Part shown: positions 48,905 to 57,322 of the stretch, in pieces
Position numbering within the stretch: position 1 is the stretch's first letter
How the letters are laid out: each line of letters begins with the position of its first letter
Program-made: the position numbers and the translations under genes
Notes under the pieces: generated by a model
Databases searched by the model: none
The model's input: only the letters and a program-made list of their open reading frames with translations
Told to the model about the DNA's origin: nothing
Assembly: GCA_014360205.1 (NCBI GenBank)
Contig: JACIXZ010000003.1
Span: 1 to 64,000 of the forward strand
DNA from: Tissierellales bacterium
Lineage (GTDB): Bacteria > Bacillota > Clostridia > Tissierellales > Tissierellaceae
Reading direction: 5' to 3'
DNA length: 64,000 nucleotides

Positions 48905-48934
48905 AAAAAGAAGTAGCCTAGGCTACTTCTTTTT
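48905..48934. terminator. Bidirectional terminator
   Basis: A 30-base perfect palindrome centred on GCCTAGGC with A and T tracts on either side, serving the symporter gene (+) and the pgpA gene (-), whose stop codon it overlaps. Confidence 0.9.
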
Positions 48935-49442
48935 ACATTGAATGTGCAACTCTGCTTGCTGCTGCCGCAGCTAATGCAGCTACTAAATCATCCAGAAAAG
49001 TGTTGCATATTTCTTTTTTTTCGTTATCTAATTCACCAATTATTCCTAGTTTGACTTTGTCTAAGTATCCAAAATTTGTAAGACCTATTGTCCCATATAC
49101 ATTTACTATCGACAAAGGCAAAATCTCATCTATTCCATATAGCCCTTCATCAGCTAATATTATAGATTCCAAAGGTTCAGGAAGCATTCTCTTCTCAGCT
49201 AATTCATCTAATGCGATTCCGGTTAGAACTGCATGGATTATTTCCCTTTTAGATAATACCTTGTCAAGACTTTCTAAACACATTTCAATCGTTAAATTAT
49301 CATGATATTCCTTTTGAAGCTCATAGACGATATTTGCTATGTCTATCAGAGCTACTCCTCGCTTATTTAAAGCATCTATTGTCATTTGTTTCAATTCTTC
49401 AGAGTCATACTTGTGCTTATACCTATTTTTATCTTTGTTCAT
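48933..49442 (-). CDS. pgpA: Phosphatidylglycerophosphatase A family protein
   Basis: A 169-residue protein of the PgpA/YutG group, which removes phosphate from phosphatidylglycerophosphate in phospholipid synthesis. Visible segments are GVALIDIANIVYELQ, ILADEGLYGIDEILPLSIVNVYGTIGLTNFGYLDK, and FLDDLVAALAAAAASRVAHS, in which the acidic residues form the likely metal site. The hydrophobicity is low for E. coli PgpA, as usual for the Firmicute form. Confidence 0.85.
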   Translation of the reverse strand: MNKDKNRYKHKYDSEELKQMTIDALNKRGVALIDIANIVYELQKEYHDNLTIEMCLESLDKVLSKREIIHAVLTGIALDELAEKRMLPEPLESIILADEGLYGIDEILPLSIVNVYGTIGLTNFGYLDKVKLGIIGELDNEKKEICNTFLDDLVAALAAAAASRVAHSM

Positions 49443-49495
49443 AAAATCACCTCTTTCTTATTTTTACCCTTACTATGCCTAATGACTACATAAAT

Positions 49496-49524
49496 TTGAA
49501 TTTTATGTTAAAAATATGTATAAT
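49496..49524 (+). promoter_or_regulatory. Promoter of the FMN-binding lipoprotein gene
   Basis: TTGAAT (49496-49501), 17-base spacer, TATAAT (49519-49524), 35 bases before the GTG start. Confidence 0.7.
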
Positions 49525-49558
49525 ATATATATACTTAAGATAGAAAGGAGTGATAAAT

Positions 49559-49909
49559 GTGAAAAAGTACATGATAGTTCTTTTGTCTGTGTTAGTTCTT
49601 TCACTTGTATTAGTTGGATGTAGCAGCGGTGGAAGTGAAGAAGTAACATATAAAGACGGCACATATGAAGGACAAGGCGAAGGAATGCATCCTTTGAAGG
49701 TTTCTGTCGAAATAAAAGATGGTAAAATAGCATCAGTTACTGTTATCGAAGAACAAGAAACTGATGGGATAGCAGACCCAGCACTTGAACAAATACCTGC
49801 TGCTATAGTTGAAAAAAATTCAACTGATGTCGACATAGTTTCTGGAGCAACTCTAACAAGCAATGGTATAATCGAAGCTGTTAACAATGCTTTAGAACAA
49901 GCAAAATAA
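49559..49909 (+). CDS. FMN-binding domain lipoprotein
   Basis: A 116-residue exported lipoprotein: signal peptide with lipobox LVGC (Cys21), then a single FMN_bind domain with DGTYEGQGEG, VSVEIKDGKIASVTV and the covalent flavinylation motif DIVSGAT (92-98) followed by LTS. In related proteins ApbE attaches FMN to the last Thr of this motif (Thr98). GTG at 49559 is preferred to GTG at 49550 because AAAGGAG fits it. apbE lies 0.8 kb away on the opposite strand. Probably an extracytosolic one-flavin electron carrier. Confidence 0.9.
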   Translation: MKKYMIVLLSVLVLSLVLVGCSSGGSEEVTYKDGTYEGQGEGMHPLKVSVEIKDGKIASVTVIEEQETDGIADPALEQIPAAIVEKNSTDVDIVSGATLTSNGIIEAVNNALEQAK

Positions 49910-49913
49910 TATT

Positions 49914-49945
49914 ATGACAGACTCAAATCATATTGAGTCTGTCAT
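49914..49945. terminator. Bidirectional terminator
   Basis: Perfect 13-bp stem ATGACAGACTCAA/TTGAGTCTGTCAT with a 6-base loop and a T-run on the plus side; the stop codon of the convergent racemase gene is inside the stem. Confidence 0.85.
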
Positions 49946-50645
49946 TTTTATTTAAATTCGCCCCTGATTCAATGATTGCTCTTTTAGCAAGCAAATCTAA
50001 TGAGTCAACTATTTCTATTCTTTCTTTTAAATTATATATTTCTACAGCAACTGAAAGTTCTGTACAACCAACAATAAAAATTTCAACTCCTTTATTCTTC
50101 AAATTTGTAAATTCACTAAATATATCAGCTAAATTATTATCATATTTCCCCTTTTTGATACTATATATCAACTTCATGAAAACTTTTTGCCCACTATTTG
50201 AAGGTATAAGAAAGTCAATATTCTCTCTCTCCAATAGGTTTTGATATACTCCTCCATAAATAGTACCATCTGTTCCTAATATCCCAACTTTTTTATTCCT
50301 ATAGTTTACCTTGATTTCATCTACTGCTATCTCTATCATGTTTAATAAAGGTATATTTATGTTGCTTATTATGTCTTCATAAAAATAATGTGCATTATTA
50401 CATGGCATGATTAAAAAATCTGCGCCACTAATCTCTAATCTTTTAGCAGACTTTATCAACTCAGGTCTTGGATCTTCCCCTTTTTTTAATATGAAATTTG
50501 TTCTATCAGGTATTTTCGTATTATTATCAATTAAAATCGGAGGGTGCTCTTGGTCAGATGAAGCGCTGGTATTTAACACTATCTTTTCAAATAATTTTAC
50601 AGTAGCTAAAGGTCCCATTCCTCCAATAATTCCTATTGTTTTCAT
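49923..50645 (-). CDS. Aspartate/glutamate racemase family protein
   Basis: A 240-residue two-cysteine racemase: IGIIGGMGPLATVKLFEKI at the N-terminus, first catalytic Cys in MPCNNAHYFY (about residue 85), second in VGCTELSVAV (about 194), and KVGILGTDGTIYGGVYQ between. Most like aspartate racemase; D-aspartate would be used in peptidoglycan cross-bridges, but the neighbours give no hint. Follows apbE by 22 bases. Confidence 0.9.
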   Translation of the reverse strand: MKTIGIIGGMGPLATVKLFEKIVLNTSASSDQEHPPILIDNNTKIPDRTNFILKKGEDPRPELIKSAKRLEISGADFLIMPCNNAHYFYEDIISNINIPLLNMIEIAVDEIKVNYRNKKVGILGTDGTIYGGVYQNLLERENIDFLIPSNSGQKVFMKLIYSIKKGKYDNNLADIFSEFTNLKNKGVEIFIVGCTELSVAVEIYNLKERIEIVDSLDLLAKRAIIESGANLNKNDRLNMI

Positions 50646-50667
50646 AAGTTTCCTTCTTTATTCTTAA

Positions 50668-51753
50668 TTAATTGTTTGATGTGGCATTTCCATAGTTTTT
50701 TGATATTTTTTTGTACCCTTCTGTCATTTCTACAGAGCCATCATGAAAAATCCAAATTGCTTCTAATCCATCTATAGATTCTGCTAATTCCCTGCTTTCT
50801 TCATATGGTAGCAAAAACAATTCCGTAGAATAAAAATCTGCTTCTCCTGAATTTGGTGTTACCACTGTGACTGCTCGATAGTGTGTAGCAGGCATTAAAG
50901 TATCTGGATCAATTAAATGATGAATCCTTTTTTCTCCGACTACATAATATCTTTGATAATCTCCTGATGTAACTACTGATAAATCATTAATAAATATGGT
51001 GTCTAATACCTTATCTTCATCAGTTAAAACATTCTTATTAGGATCTTGGATACCTATTCCCCATTTTTCTCTAACACCATCTAAAGGCTTTCCTATAGCC
51101 TTAACATTTCCTCCTGCACTCATAATAAATGAGTTAAATCCTAATGCCTTAATCTCATCTATGACAATCTCTGTAGCGTATCCCTTGGCTATTGCCCCTA
51201 CATCTAAGCGCATATTAGGATCTTCTAAAAATACAGTGTTATTTATATCATCAACAATAACCTTATTAATATCAGTATGTTTATTAGCAGCTTCCAACTC
51301 TTCAATTGATGGGATTTTAGCATTATTTGGATCTAGTTCAGCTTCATCTCTGTATTTAGCCCAAACATCTAGAACACTGCCAAAAGCAATATTTGTTCTT
51401 TGCTTGTTATTAAAATACATTTCTTTTGAAAAATTTATTAAATCTATTATTTCTCTATCCACTTTTACAGGCTTAATTCCTGCATTGTCGTTAATTGTTT
51501 TAATATTGTTTATACCTTCATAGTTGTTATATCTATCAAATAACTTATGCAGTTCTAGAAGCCTTTCATGCATTATCTGCGTGTAATTTCTGAATTCATC
51601 CTCTGTCTCTGTATATCCTACTACTTGAATCACAGTATCAAATGTATCAAAAAATGTCTCTGTATACCTTGTATAAGAAGGCTTATTTGTACACCCGCTT
51701 AAAATTGAGATCAAAATTGTAAATGTTAAAATATAAATTATGCTTTTTTTCAC
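50668..51753 (-). CDS. apbE: FAD:protein FMN transferase ApbE
   Basis: Covalently attaches FMN from FAD to Thr in target flavoproteins outside the membrane. About 361 residues with a lipoprotein signal (lipobox ILSGC, Cys21), FDTFDTVIQVVGYTE, MRLDVGAIAKGYATEIVIDEI, GGNVKAIGKPLDG, and DLSVVTSGDYQRYYVVGEKRIHHLIDP (seen as two halves), all typical ApbE motifs. The GTG at 51753 is chosen on AGGGTGA. Likely substrate: the FMN-binding lipoprotein at 49559-49909. Confidence 0.94.
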   Translation of the reverse strand: MKKSIIYILTFTILISILSGCTNKPSYTRYTETFFDTFDTVIQVVGYTETEDEFRNYTQIMHERLLELHKLFDRYNNYEGINNIKTINDNAGIKPVKVDREIIDLINFSKEMYFNNKQRTNIAFGSVLDVWAKYRDEAELDPNNAKIPSIEELEAANKHTDINKVIVDDINNTVFLEDPNMRLDVGAIAKGYATEIVIDEIKALGFNSFIMSAGGNVKAIGKPLDGVREKWGIGIQDPNKNVLTDEDKVLDTIFINDLSVVTSGDYQRYYVVGEKRIHHLIDPDTLMPATHYRAVTVVTPNSGEADFYSTELFLLPYEESRELAESIDGLEAIWIFHDGSVEMTEGYKKISKNYGNATSNN

Positions 51754-51867
51754 TATATCACCCTGATTAATCATAACAAAAAAAAATAAAATATTCAAAT
51801 TAAACCTGTTAAAAGAATGATTTTAATTTAATTTTTCTAATTATTTCTAGATTCACATTAATAAATA

Positions 51868-51916
51868 AAAAGCATCGGCATAGTCAGCGAAATTACTAAC
51901 TTTGCCAATGCTTTTA
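51868..51916 (-). terminator. Terminator after the tandem-domain lipoprotein gene
   Basis: An imperfect 12-13-bp stem (51868-51881 with 51904-51916) with an inner TAGT/ACTA pairing, followed by TTTTTATTT on the minus strand. The 183 bases between this gene and apbE hold only this and the apbE ribosome-binding region. Confidence 0.65.
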
Positions 51917-51936
51917 TCTGAAATTTTAAATCTAAA

Positions 51937-53049
51937 TTATTTTGCGTTATTTATAGCTTCTTCTACTACAACTAGGTATTCATTAACATGAATTGTTACA
52001 CTTGAAACTAGATCTTCTTCTGCAGGTCTTCCTTCTTCTAATTTCATAGCTTTTATTTCATCTAAGCTCTTGCCTTTCATCCATTCTGCTAGAGCTTGAG
52101 CTTGTTCATACCATTCTTTTCCTATAGGAGATACTTTCCCCATGCCATAGTCTTCTTTTAATTCATTTTTAGTTCTTAGTTCAGCAGTTTTATCTATCGC
52201 TACTTTACCTTCTTCATCGAATGGTATAACTACTTGTGCAGTATCAATTATTGACCCAACTACTTTACCTTCTGCATCTAATGCTACAGCTGAAATCATA
52301 GTATCTACTTGAGCTTTTGCAGTTACAGGATTTCCATTTGCATCAGTTCCAGCACTTACTGATTTAGCTATAGATGTCTTAATTCCCAATCCAACTTTTT
52401 CTGCACCATTTACATCTATTGAATTATTCCATGCTTCTTCTATTGCTCTTAGATAATCTCCAACATCAATAGTTACAGATGAAGTAAGCTCTGGTACATT
52501 TGGTACAGATGGATGTGCTTCATCTCTCATGGTAGTTTCCATAGATAAAATTTCATCTACAGTTTTTCCTATCATCCATTCTTGCAATGCATCCATTTGT
52601 TCAAACCATTCTTTGCCAATTCCAGATGCTTTTACCATGCCATAATCTGCTCCTAGGTCTCTCTTAGTAGGAACTTCTGCATTTACATCGCTTGTTACTT
52701 GCATATTTTCATCAAAAGCTACTCTTGTTTGAGCTGTATCTATAGATACACTTACTACTTTTCCATCAGCGTCAAATCCTACTGCAGCTATCATAACATC
52801 TGCTTGAGCTGTTGCGTTAACTGGATTTCCGTTAGCATCTACGCCCTTATCTTTTGATTTAGCAATAGAAACTATATGTCCTAAACCTAACTTTGTAATA
52901 GTTCCTTCATCAGTTGCTGGTGTTTCTGCTCCTGTGTCAGGAGTTGGTGTTTGTACTGGTTCTTCTACTGGTGTTTCAGTTGAAGAACATCCAACTAAAA
53001 GTGCAACTGACAAAGCTATCATAAGTACAATCGATAATACTCTTTTCAT
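51937..53049 (-). CDS. Lipoprotein with two tandem copies of an unnamed domain
   Basis: A 370-residue exported lipoprotein (lipobox LLVGC, Cys21) with a Thr/Pro/Glu-rich linker (about 24-48). Two repeats follow, about 52-198 and 208-370. Both have K(L/V)GLG, a Thr-rich DANGNPV(N/T)A segment, a strand of type DA(D/E)GKVV with IDTAQ, a YGM(V/G)K segment, IGKEW(F/Y)EQ, GK(T/S)(V/L)DEI and SSVTI at the end. The GKVVSVSID part resembles an FMN_bind strand, but neither copy has the SGAT flavinylation motif. I do not recognise the function. ATGGGGGG precedes the ATG at 53049; apbE is the next gene downstream. Confidence 0.85.
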   Translation of the reverse strand: MKRVLSIVLMIALSVALLVGCSSTETPVEEPVQTPTPDTGAETPATDEGTITKLGLGHIVSIAKSKDKGVDANGNPVNATAQADVMIAAVGFDADGKVVSVSIDTAQTRVAFDENMQVTSDVNAEVPTKRDLGADYGMVKASGIGKEWFEQMDALQEWMIGKTVDEILSMETTMRDEAHPSVPNVPELTSSVTIDVGDYLRAIEEAWNNSIDVNGAEKVGLGIKTSIAKSVSAGTDANGNPVTAKAQVDTMISAVALDAEGKVVGSIIDTAQVVIPFDEEGKVAIDKTAELRTKNELKEDYGMGKVSPIGKEWYEQAQALAEWMKGKSLDEIKAMKLEEGRPAEEDLVSSVTIHVNEYLVVVEEAINNAK

Positions 53050-53085
53050 ATATTTCCCCCCATATTTTAAGTTTATTCCTAGATG

Positions 53086-53114
53086 ATTATAACACATCAC
53101 TGATATGTTATCAA
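53086..53114 (-). promoter_or_regulatory. Promoter of the tandem-domain lipoprotein gene
   Basis: Minus strand TTGATA (53109-53114), 17-base spacer, TATAAT (53086-53091). The -35 abuts an 18-bp inverted repeat. Confidence 0.8.
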
Positions 53115-53150
53115 TACATATTGATAAATATTTATTTATCAATATGTATT
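53113..53150. repeat. 18-bp perfect inverted repeat, probable operator
   Basis: Arms 53113-53130 and 53133-53150 are exactly complementary with a 2-base spacer. It touches the -35 element of the lipoprotein promoter. The adjacent TATCAATACATATTGATA (53109-53126) is a second, overlapping near-palindrome. The position suggests an operator or activator site. Confidence 0.65.
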
Positions 53151-53202
53151 TAATTTTATTTCCTTTTCATTTTTAATAAATAGATGATACTAAATAACAC
53201 CT

Positions 53203-55032
53203 TTATTCTACAGTAACTGATTTAGCCAAATTCCTTGGTTTATCTACATCATTTCCCTTTAACAGAGCTGTATAATAAGAAATGAGTTGAGCTACAACTA
53301 CAGAAATTAACGGCATGAATATATTAAAGCTTTCCTCTAGTAATACTACCTCATCACATATTTCTTTGAGATCTTCATTCTTTTTTCTGGTTACTCCAAC
53401 TACATAAGCTCCTCTTGCTTTTACTTCTTTTATGTTAGAAACCATTTTATCATAAATCAAAGACTGAGTGGCAAAAGCTATTACAGGTGTTCCTTCTTCT
53501 ATCAGTGCAATGCTGCCATGTTTTAATTCTCCTGCAGGAAAACTTTCAGTGTGTATATATGATATTTCTTTAAGTTTTAAGGCACCTTCAAGTGCTGTAT
53601 AATAATCAAGTCCTCTTCCTAAATAAAAAACTGATTGTTTGTCTTTTATGGTCTCACTTATTTTTTTTGCTTTTTCATCGCATTCTGATAATGTTATTTC
53701 TAATTTTTCAGGTATTGACCTTAATTCATTTAGTATCTCTTCATAACATTCCAATTTTATTGTGTTTTTAAGTCTTCCAAATTGAAGTGCCATCAAGTAA
53801 AAGGCAACCAGCTGAGTGGTGTAAGCTTTTGTCGAAGCAACCGCAATCTCAGGGCCTGCCCATGTATAGAATACATCATCTGATTCCCTTGCAATAGAGC
53901 TGCCTACTACATTTGTGATGGATAAAATTCTAGCGCCTTTTTCTTTAGCATCTTTTAATGCCTGAAGCGTATCAGCCGTTTCTCCAGATTGACTTACAAT
54001 AACAACTAATGTGTTTTCATCTATATTGTGTTCACTGTATCTAAATTCAGATGCTATATCTGCTATTGTATCTACTTTTAGAAATGTTTGGAATAAATAT
54101 TTACCTATAAGTCCTGCATGATATGCAGTTCCACATGCCACGATGTATATTTTGTTGATTCTATCCAAATCTTCTTTTGTTATGCTGATATTTTCTAATG
54201 CTATATTTCCTTCTTCATCAATTCTTCTTTCTATAGTCTCTCTTACTGCAGAAGGTTGTTGATGAATTTCTTTAAGCATAAAATGTGCATATCCTTCTTT
54301 AGAAGCTGATTCAACATCCCAAGAGATTTCTTCTGATTTTCTATTAACTTTGTTTCTTCCTTTGTCATATATTTCATAACCATCTTTTGAAATTCTAATT
54401 ATGTCTTTGTTATCTAAGTAAACAACTTTTTTAGTGTATTTTAAAACAGCAGGTATGTCTGATGCAACTATAGTTTCATTCTCTCCAACTCCAAGTATTA
54501 GTGGACTTTCGTTTCTAACAGCTATTATTTCATTAGGATTGTTTTCAGATACTATTGCCAATGCATATGCTCCTTTTAATCTGTCCTCAGCTTTAAAAAC
54601 AGCTTCTAATAGATTTCCATCATAAAAATAATCTATTAGATGTGCCACAACTTCAGTATCTGTATCTGAAATAAATTTATAGCCTTCATTTTCTAATTCT
54701 TCTTTTATTTCTCTATAGTTTTCAATAATTCCATTATGAACAACAGCTATTGTACCCGAGCTATTTGTATGAGGATGAGAATTTAAATCGGAAGGAACTC
54801 CATGAGTTGCCCATCTAGTATGACCTATCCCTACATTGCCACTAATCGGATCTTCTTCTAAGCTTTTTCTCAAATTAGAGAGTCTGCCAGCCATTTTCCT
54901 TATTTCTAATTTGCCATTTTCAATTATGCCAACACCTGCAGAATCATATCCTCTATACTCTAGTTTCTCTAATCCATCAAGTATGACTTCTTGGGCATTT
55001 CTATTCCCGACATATCCAACAATTCCACACAT
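53203..55032 (-). CDS. glmS: Glutamine--fructose-6-phosphate aminotransferase (isomerizing)
   Basis: Makes glucosamine 6-phosphate from fructose 6-phosphate and glutamine, committing carbon to cell-wall amino sugars. The 609 residues begin MCGIVGYVG with the catalytic Cys2 of the glutaminase, followed by LEYRGYDSAG, GIGHTRWATHG, and two SIS domains (VACGTAYHAG, VVIVSQSGETADT, ESFPAGELKHG) ending DKPRNLAKSVTVE. AAAAGGAGG ribosome-binding site. The short 48-base gap from apt leaves no room for a glmS ribozyme. Confidence 0.97.
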   Translation of the reverse strand: MCGIVGYVGNRNAQEVILDGLEKLEYRGYDSAGVGIIENGKLEIRKMAGRLSNLRKSLEEDPISGNVGIGHTRWATHGVPSDLNSHPHTNSSGTIAVVHNGIIENYREIKEELENEGYKFISDTDTEVVAHLIDYFYDGNLLEAVFKAEDRLKGAYALAIVSENNPNEIIAVRNESPLILGVGENETIVASDIPAVLKYTKKVVYLDNKDIIRISKDGYEIYDKGRNKVNRKSEEISWDVESASKEGYAHFMLKEIHQQPSAVRETIERRIDEEGNIALENISITKEDLDRINKIYIVACGTAYHAGLIGKYLFQTFLKVDTIADIASEFRYSEHNIDENTLVVIVSQSGETADTLQALKDAKEKGARILSITNVVGSSIARESDDVFYTWAGPEIAVASTKAYTTQLVAFYLMALQFGRLKNTIKLECYEEILNELRSIPEKLEITLSECDEKAKKISETIKDKQSVFYLGRGLDYYTALEGALKLKEISYIHTESFPAGELKHGSIALIEEGTPVIAFATQSLIYDKMVSNIKEVKARGAYVVGVTRKKNEDLKEICDEVVLLEESFNIFMPLISVVVAQLISYYTALLKGNDVDKPRNLAKSVTVE

Positions 55033-55061
55033 TTATTTAATCCTCCTTTTTTAGAGAAAAA

Positions 55062-55085
55062 ATTAACGTCCCAAAAGACGTTAAT
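55062..55085 (-). terminator. apt terminator
   Basis: Stem ATTAACGTC/GACGTTAAT with a 6-base loop followed by TTTTTT on the minus strand; the apt stop codon is inside the stem. It lies just 30 bases before glmS. Confidence 0.75.
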
Positions 55086-55596
55086 CATATTTAACTAAAG
55101 AATTTACATGATACCCTTCAAGCTTTTCTCGACCTTTCAAGTCAGTTAGCTCTATTACGAATTCAAGTGCTACTACTTCTCCTCCAAATGATTCAATGAG
55201 TTTTGTAGCTGCTAAAACAGTTCCTGCAGTTGCTAATAAATCATCAATTATCGCAACTCTATCGCCTTTTTTTATTGCTTCTGTTTGAATTTCTAATGTT
55301 GCTGTTCCGTATTCTAAATCATAATCATATTTAGTTGTCTCCCCTGGAAGTTTGCCGGGTTTTCTAACCGGTATAAAGCCTACTCCGAGTCCATATGCTA
55401 CTGCAGCTCCGAATAAAAACCCCCTAGCTTCGGGCCCAACAATATAGTCTACGTTTTTATCTTTTAAATCTTCTATCATAAGGCTCACTGTTTCATGAAA
55501 TGCTTCCTTGTCTCTGGTTAGTGTAGTAATATCCTTAAAACTAACACCTTTAATCGGAAAATCTTCAATCTCTCTGATCTTTGATTTCAAATTCAA
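55081..55596 (-). CDS. apt: Adenine phosphoribosyltransferase
   Basis: Salvages adenine to AMP using PRPP. About 171 residues, the normal length, with [18 protein letters not shown] (about 6-23), [33 protein letters not shown], and the PRPP motif [13 protein letters not shown]. Start is TTG at 55596 with AAGGGGGAAG; an in-frame ATG 20 codons upstream adds non-conserved sequence. Confidence 0.96.
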   Translation of the reverse strand: MNLKSKIREIEDFPIKGVSFKDITTLTRDKEAFHETVSLMIEDLKDKNVDYIVGPEARGFLFGAAVAYGLGVGFIPVRKPGKLPGETTKYDYDLEYGTATLEIQTEAIKKGDRVAIIDDLLATAGTVLAATKLIESFGGEVVALEFVIELTDLKGREKLEGYHVNSLVKYD

Positions 55597-55680
55597 GTTT
55601 CTTCCCCCTTGATTTTTATATAAAACACAGTTACTTCGCAAATAATAGTTTATCATAAACTAAGAAAAAATAAAAATAAT

Positions 55681-57231
55681 TTATTGCTCATTTTTTATAT
55701 CCAAAACTCTATCTTTTATTGGCTCATATAACTTAGATTTATCTATTGTAGAATCTTTTTGAGAAATAATATCTAAAGCTATTTTAGCACCCATATCCAT
55801 CCCTTGACAACCTGCTAATAATATTATATCTCCTTTTTGTACTTCATCTAATGCTTTCTTAATTGCATCATGCAAGGTATCATAAATTTCTAGAGATAGT
55901 CCCGAATTAAAAATTTCCTCGCGAAATACTTCTTCCTCTATAGGTTTTACTTCATCTTTAGATGTAACACTTCCTATACTTCTAGTAGCTATTATTTTTT
56001 TCAACCCTAATTTTTCTTTCCATGATATCAAAGCTTTTGCATTTTCCCTATTAACAGTTGGTCCTCTGTTACCCCTAATTGCATATACTATATGAAAATT
56101 TTTCTTATCCATGTCGCTAATACTTTCTAGTGTAGAATTAATATTTTTTAAATTAGCAAAATGATCATCTATAATAAGAAAATCTCCTTCATATATAAAC
56201 TCAAATCTTCTCTCTACTCCTTTGAACTGGCTCAATGTTTTTATTATAATTTCTTTATTAATCCCATAAGCTAATGAAATACATATACTTGCCATAGCAT
56301 TTTCTATTGAATGATATCCAGGTATTTTAAGTTCAACATCAAAATTATCTTTTTTTATAACTAAATTTTCTAAATTAATATCATTTTTTATGTTAACACT
56401 AAACTTAGCCCTACCCCCAACTAACTTCACATTCTCACAAAGTATATCTGCATCATTTCCGTTTATAGTAAATGTTATAACATTAGCCATTGTATTAAAC
56501 TTTAAGGATGCTATTCTTTCATAATCTACATTCAATATAGCAATTGCACCTTTCTTAGCATTTTTTATCAAACTTGATTTTGCCATCCAATAATTTTCAA
56601 AACCTCCATGTTGATCAATATGCTCTCTTGCTAAATTTGCAAAAGAAACAATGTCAAAGTCTACATCGTTTACTCTTTTTAATTCAAGTGCTGATGATGA
56701 AACTTCCATGACACAAGTATTGATATTTTGATTTTTCAATATAGAAAAATTCCTTTGTAAATCAAGGCTTTCGGGAGTAGTTAGTTCTGAGACTTCAATT
56801 TTATTGCCTAATTTATTCAATACACTACCCAATAAACCAGCTTCTATCTTGGCATTTCTTAATATGTTTTCGACTAAAAATGATGTAGTAGTTTTCCCGT
56901 TAGTGGCAGTTATACCTATTACTCTCATCTTTTTAGTAGGTGAGCTATAATAGATATCACTTATTGAAGATAGAGATTTGCGTGAATCCTTAACTCTTAT
57001 TTGCATTATATTTGCATCAATAAAATCTTCTACCACTGCAGCTTTAGCTCCATTTTGCATAGCATCTTCAATATACTTATGCCCATCAGTCAAAAATCCT
57101 TTTATAGCAACATAAACTGAATTATGGGTTGCTTTTTTAGAATGGTATGCAATACCCTCTACATCAAAGTCTTCATTGTAGTTTATGATTTCGTAGTGTT
57201 CCAATTGCTTAATCAATTCTGAAATTTTCAT
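55681..57231 (-). CDS. MurE-like Mur ligase with altered signature residues
   Basis: A 516-residue Mur ligase with MurE architecture: N-terminal UDP-binding domain (about 1-95), ATP-binding central domain with GITATNGKTTTS (106-117) and TTPESLDLQ (151-159), and a C-terminal domain. Residues diagnostic of MurE are changed: SSHAL is SSSAL (178-182), DYAHTP is DDHFAN (365-370), the DNPR amino-acid-specificity motif is absent (the region reads TRSIGSVTSK, about 426-435), and GKGHE is GCQGMD (about 484-489). It may ligate a different amino acid or act on another substrate. Terminates the HD-GYP run of genes; the true murE is presumably elsewhere. Confidence 0.85.
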   Translation of the reverse strand: MKISELIKQLEHYEIINYNEDFDVEGIAYHSKKATHNSVYVAIKGFLTDGHKYIEDAMQNGAKAAVVEDFIDANIMQIRVKDSRKSLSSISDIYYSSPTKKMRVIGITATNGKTTTSFLVENILRNAKIEAGLLGSVLNKLGNKIEVSELTTPESLDLQRNFSILKNQNINTCVMEVSSSALELKRVNDVDFDIVSFANLAREHIDQHGGFENYWMAKSSLIKNAKKGAIAILNVDYERIASLKFNTMANVITFTINGNDADILCENVKLVGGRAKFSVNIKNDINLENLVIKKDNFDVELKIPGYHSIENAMASICISLAYGINKEIIIKTLSQFKGVERRFEFIYEGDFLIIDDHFANLKNINSTLESISDMDKKNFHIVYAIRGNRGPTVNRENAKALISWKEKLGLKKIIATRSIGSVTSKDEVKPIEEEVFREEIFNSGLSLEIYDTLHDAIKKALDEVQKGDIILLAGCQGMDMGAKIALDIISQKDSTIDKSKLYEPIKDRVLDIKNEQ

Positions 57232-57301
57232 GTAATCACCTACTAAAAATAATATGTTTAACTTTTGTAACTAAAAAAATTTAGACAAATAAAAATATGT
57301 A

Positions 57302-57322
57302 CCCAAACAAATTATGTTTGGG
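57302..57322 (-). terminator. Hairpin/terminator after the DUF5317 gene
   Basis: Stem CCCAAACA/TGTTTGGG with a 5-base loop, overlapping the DUF5317 stop codon and followed by GTACATATTTTTA on the minus strand; a weak-to-moderate terminator before the Mur ligase gene. Confidence 0.5.

Noticed and set aside
55033-55080. glmS ribozyme upstream of glmS
   Set aside because: The gap to apt is only 48 bases and holds the apt terminator and the glmS ribosome-binding site; the ribozyme needs about 150 bases or more.
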